Source: Zoogloeaceae bacterium
GTDB lineage: Bacteria; Pseudomonadota; Gammaproteobacteria; Burkholderiales; Rhodocyclaceae
Reading direction: 5' to 3'
Length of the DNA: 64,000 nt
Assembly (NCBI GenBank): GCA_031277315.1
Contig: JAITMP010000020.1
Location: forward strand, 1-64,000
The notes under the pieces were generated by a model. The model worked only from the letters and a program-made list of their open reading frames with translations, made no database searches and was not told the DNA's origin. The stretch's first letter is position 1. Each line of letters begins with the position of its first letter. The translations under genes were made by a program, and so were the position numbers. Positions 56,987-64,000 of this stretch are shown here, one piece after another.

Positions 56987-57370
56987 GCGAGTGAAGAAAA
57001 AACCGCTTCCCTCGCCCGCTTGCGGGAGGGAGAGGGTAGCAGGCGTAGGCTGGGATGGAGTGAAACGGAATCCCAGCATGCCGAAGCTGGGTTTCGCTAC
57101 GCTCAACCCAGCCTACTCGCTGTCGTCATTCCCGCTTGCGCGGGAATGACGAGGGTTTCCGCGAGTGAAGAAAAAACCGCTTCCCTCGCCTGCTTGCGGG
57201 AGGGAGCCTGCCCCCGACTTGATCGGGGGGATTGAGGGAGAGGGGAGCAGGCGTAGGCTGGGATGGAACAAAGTGGAATCCCAGCTTCAGCATGCTGGGT
57301 TTCGCTACGCTCAACTCAGCCTACTCGCTGTCGTCATTCCCGCGCAAGCGGGAATCCATGCGGGGGTGGA
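56987..57370. repeat. Tandem pair of about 180-bp intergenic repeats with inner palindromes
   Basis: A block beginning GCGAGTGAAGAAAAAACCGC occurs at 56987 and again at 57161. Both copies continue with CGCTTGCGGGAGGGA, a GTAGGCTGGGATGGA unit, GAATCCCAGC, GGGTTTCGCTACGCTCAAC and CATTCCCGC palindromes in the same order. The second copy carries a 40-bp insertion. There is no supported gene in the 56908-57462 gap. Confidence 0.8.
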
Positions 57371-57462
57371 TTCCCGCTTGCTTTCCGCCTTCGTGGGAAT
57401 GACGGGGAATGACGACGATTTGCTCGCGGCGCCAATCTACGGTGTTCTGCGAGCGGGAGGTC

Positions 57463-57942
57463 TTACAACAGCGGCAACAGTTGCGCCTTCAACACATCTT
57501 CTTTCAGTTCGCCAACGTGAGAGAAGCGCAGCACGCCTTTGCGGTCGATCAGATACAGCGATGGAATCGCCTTGCCCGGATTGAAAATTTGCGCGTGCGC
57601 TTCCGCGCGCATGGCGACCGGAAAGCTGTAGTCGTGGTCTTTCCAGAATTCTTCCAGCGTGAAGGCGTCGGCGTCGACGGAGAGCGCCAGAATCTCGAAG
57701 CCCTTGTCGCGGTAGCGTGCATAGAGCGCCTCCAGCACCGGCAATTCCCTCTGGCAGATCGGACACCAGGTCGCCCAGAACACCACCAGCACGGTTTTTC
57801 CCTTCAATGCTTGCGCGGACACGGTTTTGCCGTCGAGCAGCCGAGTCTCGAAGGGCGGCACCGTCTGGCCGTTCGCAACTTCGGCGCGGACGGAGCAGGC
57901 AAGGCAGAGCGCGGCCAGCAAAACAAGAAAGCGCGACGGCAT
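57463..57942 (-). CDS. TlpA-type thiol:disulfide oxidoreductase
   Basis: The 159-residue exported thioredoxin has a signal peptide (MPSRFLVLLAALCLACSVRA) and the active site WCPIC in FWATWCPICQRELP, plus the cis-Pro segment KAIPSLYLID. It may reduce apocytochromes or copper-site cysteines. Start ATG 57942 gives the signal peptide. It is a single gene next to the intergenic repeats. Confidence 0.9.
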   Translation of the reverse strand: MPSRFLVLLAALCLACSVRAEVANGQTVPPFETRLLDGKTVSAQALKGKTVLVVFWATWCPICQRELPVLEALYARYRDKGFEILALSVDADAFTLEEFWKDHDYSFPVAMRAEAHAQIFNPGKAIPSLYLIDRKGVLRFSHVGELKEDVLKAQLLPLL

Positions 57943-58035
57943 AAGCGGTTTTCCGGAAAGTGTCGTGCTCAATATAGAACCGTTCCGGCCTCGACGCAAA
58001 CCGGGCGATCCGGCAAAGGCGCGCTGCCGCCATGA

Positions 58036-58096
58036 GGCGGGAAGGCGGGCGGGGAAGGCGGGCGGGGAAGGTGGGCGGGGAGGGCGGGCAGGGAAG
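58036..58096. repeat. G-rich short tandem repeat before the atp operon
   Basis: About four imperfect copies of a 13-bp unit GGCGGGCGGGGAA run in a row. Many runs of three or four G are present on the plus strand, so a G-quadruplex is possible. It lies 40 bp upstream of the atp promoter. Confidence 0.75.
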
Positions 58097-58134
58097 ACCC
58101 GCGCGGCAACGCGGTTTTGCTTGCGCGGGCCGGT

Positions 58135-58163
58135 TTGACTTGTTTTTTATAAGCCTATAAAAT
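58135..58163 (+). promoter_or_regulatory. Sigma-70-type promoter of the atp operon
   Basis: TTGACT (58135-58140) and TAAAAT (58158-58163) are 17 bp apart in an AT-rich window within GC-rich DNA. Transcription would begin near 58170, about 60 bp before atpI. Confidence 0.65.
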
Positions 58164-58222
58164 TCGCCGTCTTTTAACGGTGACCTTGCGCTGCACAAAA
58201 AAAGGGTCGCCGGGCGTGGTGA

Positions 58223-59710
<1,488 letters not shown>

Positions 59711-59742
59711 TCGGCGCCTGACGCGAACAAGGAGCGATTACC

Positions 59743-60216
59743 GTGAATCTGAACGCAACGCTGTTTGCCCAGCTCGTTGTGTTTTTCATTCTGGCGTGGT
59801 TCACGATGAAATTCGTGTGGCCGCCCATCATGAAAGCACTCGACGAGCGCGCGAAGAAGATCGCCGACGGGCTTTCGGCTGCGGACAAGGCGAAAGCCGA
59901 TCTGGCGCTGGCCGAGAAGAAAGTCGTCGAGGAACTGAAGAAAGCCCGTGAATCCGCCACCGAGCTGCGCGCCGGTGCCGAGAAGCAGGGCGCCCAGTTG
60001 ATCGAGGAGGCCCGTCAGGAATCGGCGCGCATCATTACGCAAGCCCGCCAGGCCGCCGAAGCCGAGGCCGGCGTCGCCGCCCAGCGCGCCAAGGAAGCCC
60101 TGCGCGAGCAGGTCGCCGTCCTCGCCGTCGCCGGCGCCGAGCGCATCCTGCGCAAGGAAATCAACGCCCAAGTCCACGCCGATCTGCTCGCCAACCTGAA
60201 ACAGGAACTCAAGTAA
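59743..60216 (+). CDS. atpF: ATP synthase F0 subunit b
   Basis: The 157-residue peripheral stalk protein starts with GTG 59743 (AAGGAG upstream). It has one N-terminal helix ([22 protein letters not shown]) and a long Ala/Glu/Lys-rich coiled coil. The usual length is 156. Confidence 0.96.
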   Translation: MNLNATLFAQLVVFFILAWFTMKFVWPPIMKALDERAKKIADGLSAADKAKADLALAEKKVVEELKKARESATELRAGAEKQGAQLIEEARQESARIITQARQAAEAEAGVAAQRAKEALREQVAVLAVAGAERILRKEINAQVHADLLANLKQELK

Positions 60217-60219
60217 GCC

Positions 60220-60753
60220 ATGGCCGAGAACATCACCCTCGCGCGCCCCTACGCCGACGCTGCTTTTGAGCTAGCGCGGGAGGCCAATGCGCTGGGCCCG
60301 TGGCAGGAGGCGCTCGACCGCATGGCCGCCATCGCCGCCGATCCGCAGATGGTGGCATGCGTCGACAATCCCCGTTTGCTGCCGGCGCAGGTCGCGCAAC
60401 TGTTTCTCGATGTCGTCGGGCCGGCTTCCGCCGAACAGCAGAACTTCGTCCGCCTGCTCGTGGATAACGAGCGCTTGCAGGTTCTGCCCGAGATACGCGA
60501 CCTTTACGTCGATTTGAAAAACGGGCAGGAGGGCGTGCAGGAGGCCGACATCGCTTCCGCCTTTCCGCTCGACGAAGCGACGCTGAAGCATCTCGTCGCC
60601 GATCTCGAAGCCCGCTTCAAGTGCCGGATCAAGGCGGAGGTGAGCCTCGAACCGGAGTTGATCGGCGGGGTGAGGATCGCTGTCGGCGATCAGGTCATCG
60701 ACGCTTCCGTGCGCGGCAAGCTCGCCGCCATGGCCACGGCGCTACAGAGCTAA
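60220..60753 (+). CDS. atpH: ATP synthase F1 subunit delta
   Basis: The 177-residue subunit connects F1 to the peripheral stalk. It starts with the typical [14 protein letters not shown] segment and ends with the conserved [21 protein letters not shown] pattern. It lies 3 bp after atpF. Confidence 0.96.
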   Translation: MAENITLARPYADAAFELAREANALGPWQEALDRMAAIAADPQMVACVDNPRLLPAQVAQLFLDVVGPASAEQQNFVRLLVDNERLQVLPEIRDLYVDLKNGQEGVQEADIASAFPLDEATLKHLVADLEARFKCRIKAEVSLEPELIGGVRIAVGDQVIDASVRGKLAAMATALQS

Positions 60754-60771
60754 GACACCAGGAGTCAAGAC

Positions 60772-62310
<1,539 letters not shown>

Positions 62311-62334
62311 TCGCCGCCGAGCCAGGAGCCAATC

Positions 62335-64000
<1,666 letters not shown>

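Noticed and set aside
57165-57584. Plus-strand frame through the intergenic repeats
   Set aside because: The translation consists of repeat-derived sequence duplicated from the neighbouring unit, without a plausible product.

Overview
The window looks like a chromosomal piece of a GC-rich, facultatively anaerobic, denitrifying betaproteobacterium, most likely of the Rhodocyclales type. That assignment is inference from gene content: a Sec-exported (clade II) nitrous oxide reductase with nosB/D/G/H, many small c-type cytochromes, System I cytochrome c maturation, a glyoxylate shunt, chemoreceptors and the standard atpIBEFHAGD order. No marker such as 16S rRNA is present.

Layout. 0-4.4 kb: glyoxylate shunt (malate synthase aceB, a divergent LysR regulator, isocitrate lyase aceA). 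4.6-10.7 kb: three methyl-accepting chemotaxis proteins; the outer two are paralogues with an unusual sensor-like module after the signalling domain. 10.7-15.4 kb: a lipoprotein, an RraA-family protein, clpS-clpA and a cold-shock gene. 15.4-27.1 kb: an anaerobic respiration block (NorE/NorF-like membrane proteins, nosH, nosG, nosD, nosB, two cytochromes c, nosZ; then divergently an unknown exported protein plus a dihaem cytochrome; then napF and a NapC-type tetrahaem quinol dehydrogenase). Two FNR-type boxes sit in its promoters. 27.1-32.4 kb: ccmCDEFGHI, translationally coupled, without ccmA or ccmB. 32.7-36.5 kb: dihaem cytochrome, DUF4124 protein, glutamine synthetase glnA and a cation diffusion facilitator.

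36.6-45.2 kb is an accessory defence and toxin-antitoxin island between housekeeping genes. It holds a Fic protein with a C-terminal DNA-binding-type region and a double palindromic operator, a decayed VapC, an ImmA/IrrE protease with an XRE repressor, a divergent three-gene ubiquitin-like operon (multiubiquitin-family Ubl, E2-like/E1 fusion, DUF6527), a large type IIG-like restriction-methyltransferase carrying 14 copies of a 7-bp repeat (a probable phase switch), a decayed antidote gene and a mazEF pair with a perfect operator palindrome. The Ubl operon under its own repressor/protease module is the most interesting system here. The class is known in outline, but this combination and its control deserve work.

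45.3-58 kb returns to core genes: nadA with a nuclease/phosphatase-fold protein and a cardiolipin synthase; a seven-gene cell-wall/lipoate operon (dacC, dat, ybeD-like, lipB, lipA, gluQ, CoA-binding protein); a SulP transporter; tRNA-Arg(CCG); cytochrome c5; a DUF4197 protein; and a TlpA-type thioredoxin. 58.2-64 kb is the ATP synthase operon, truncated inside atpD at the window end. Intergenic regions carry several dispersed palindromic repeat families.
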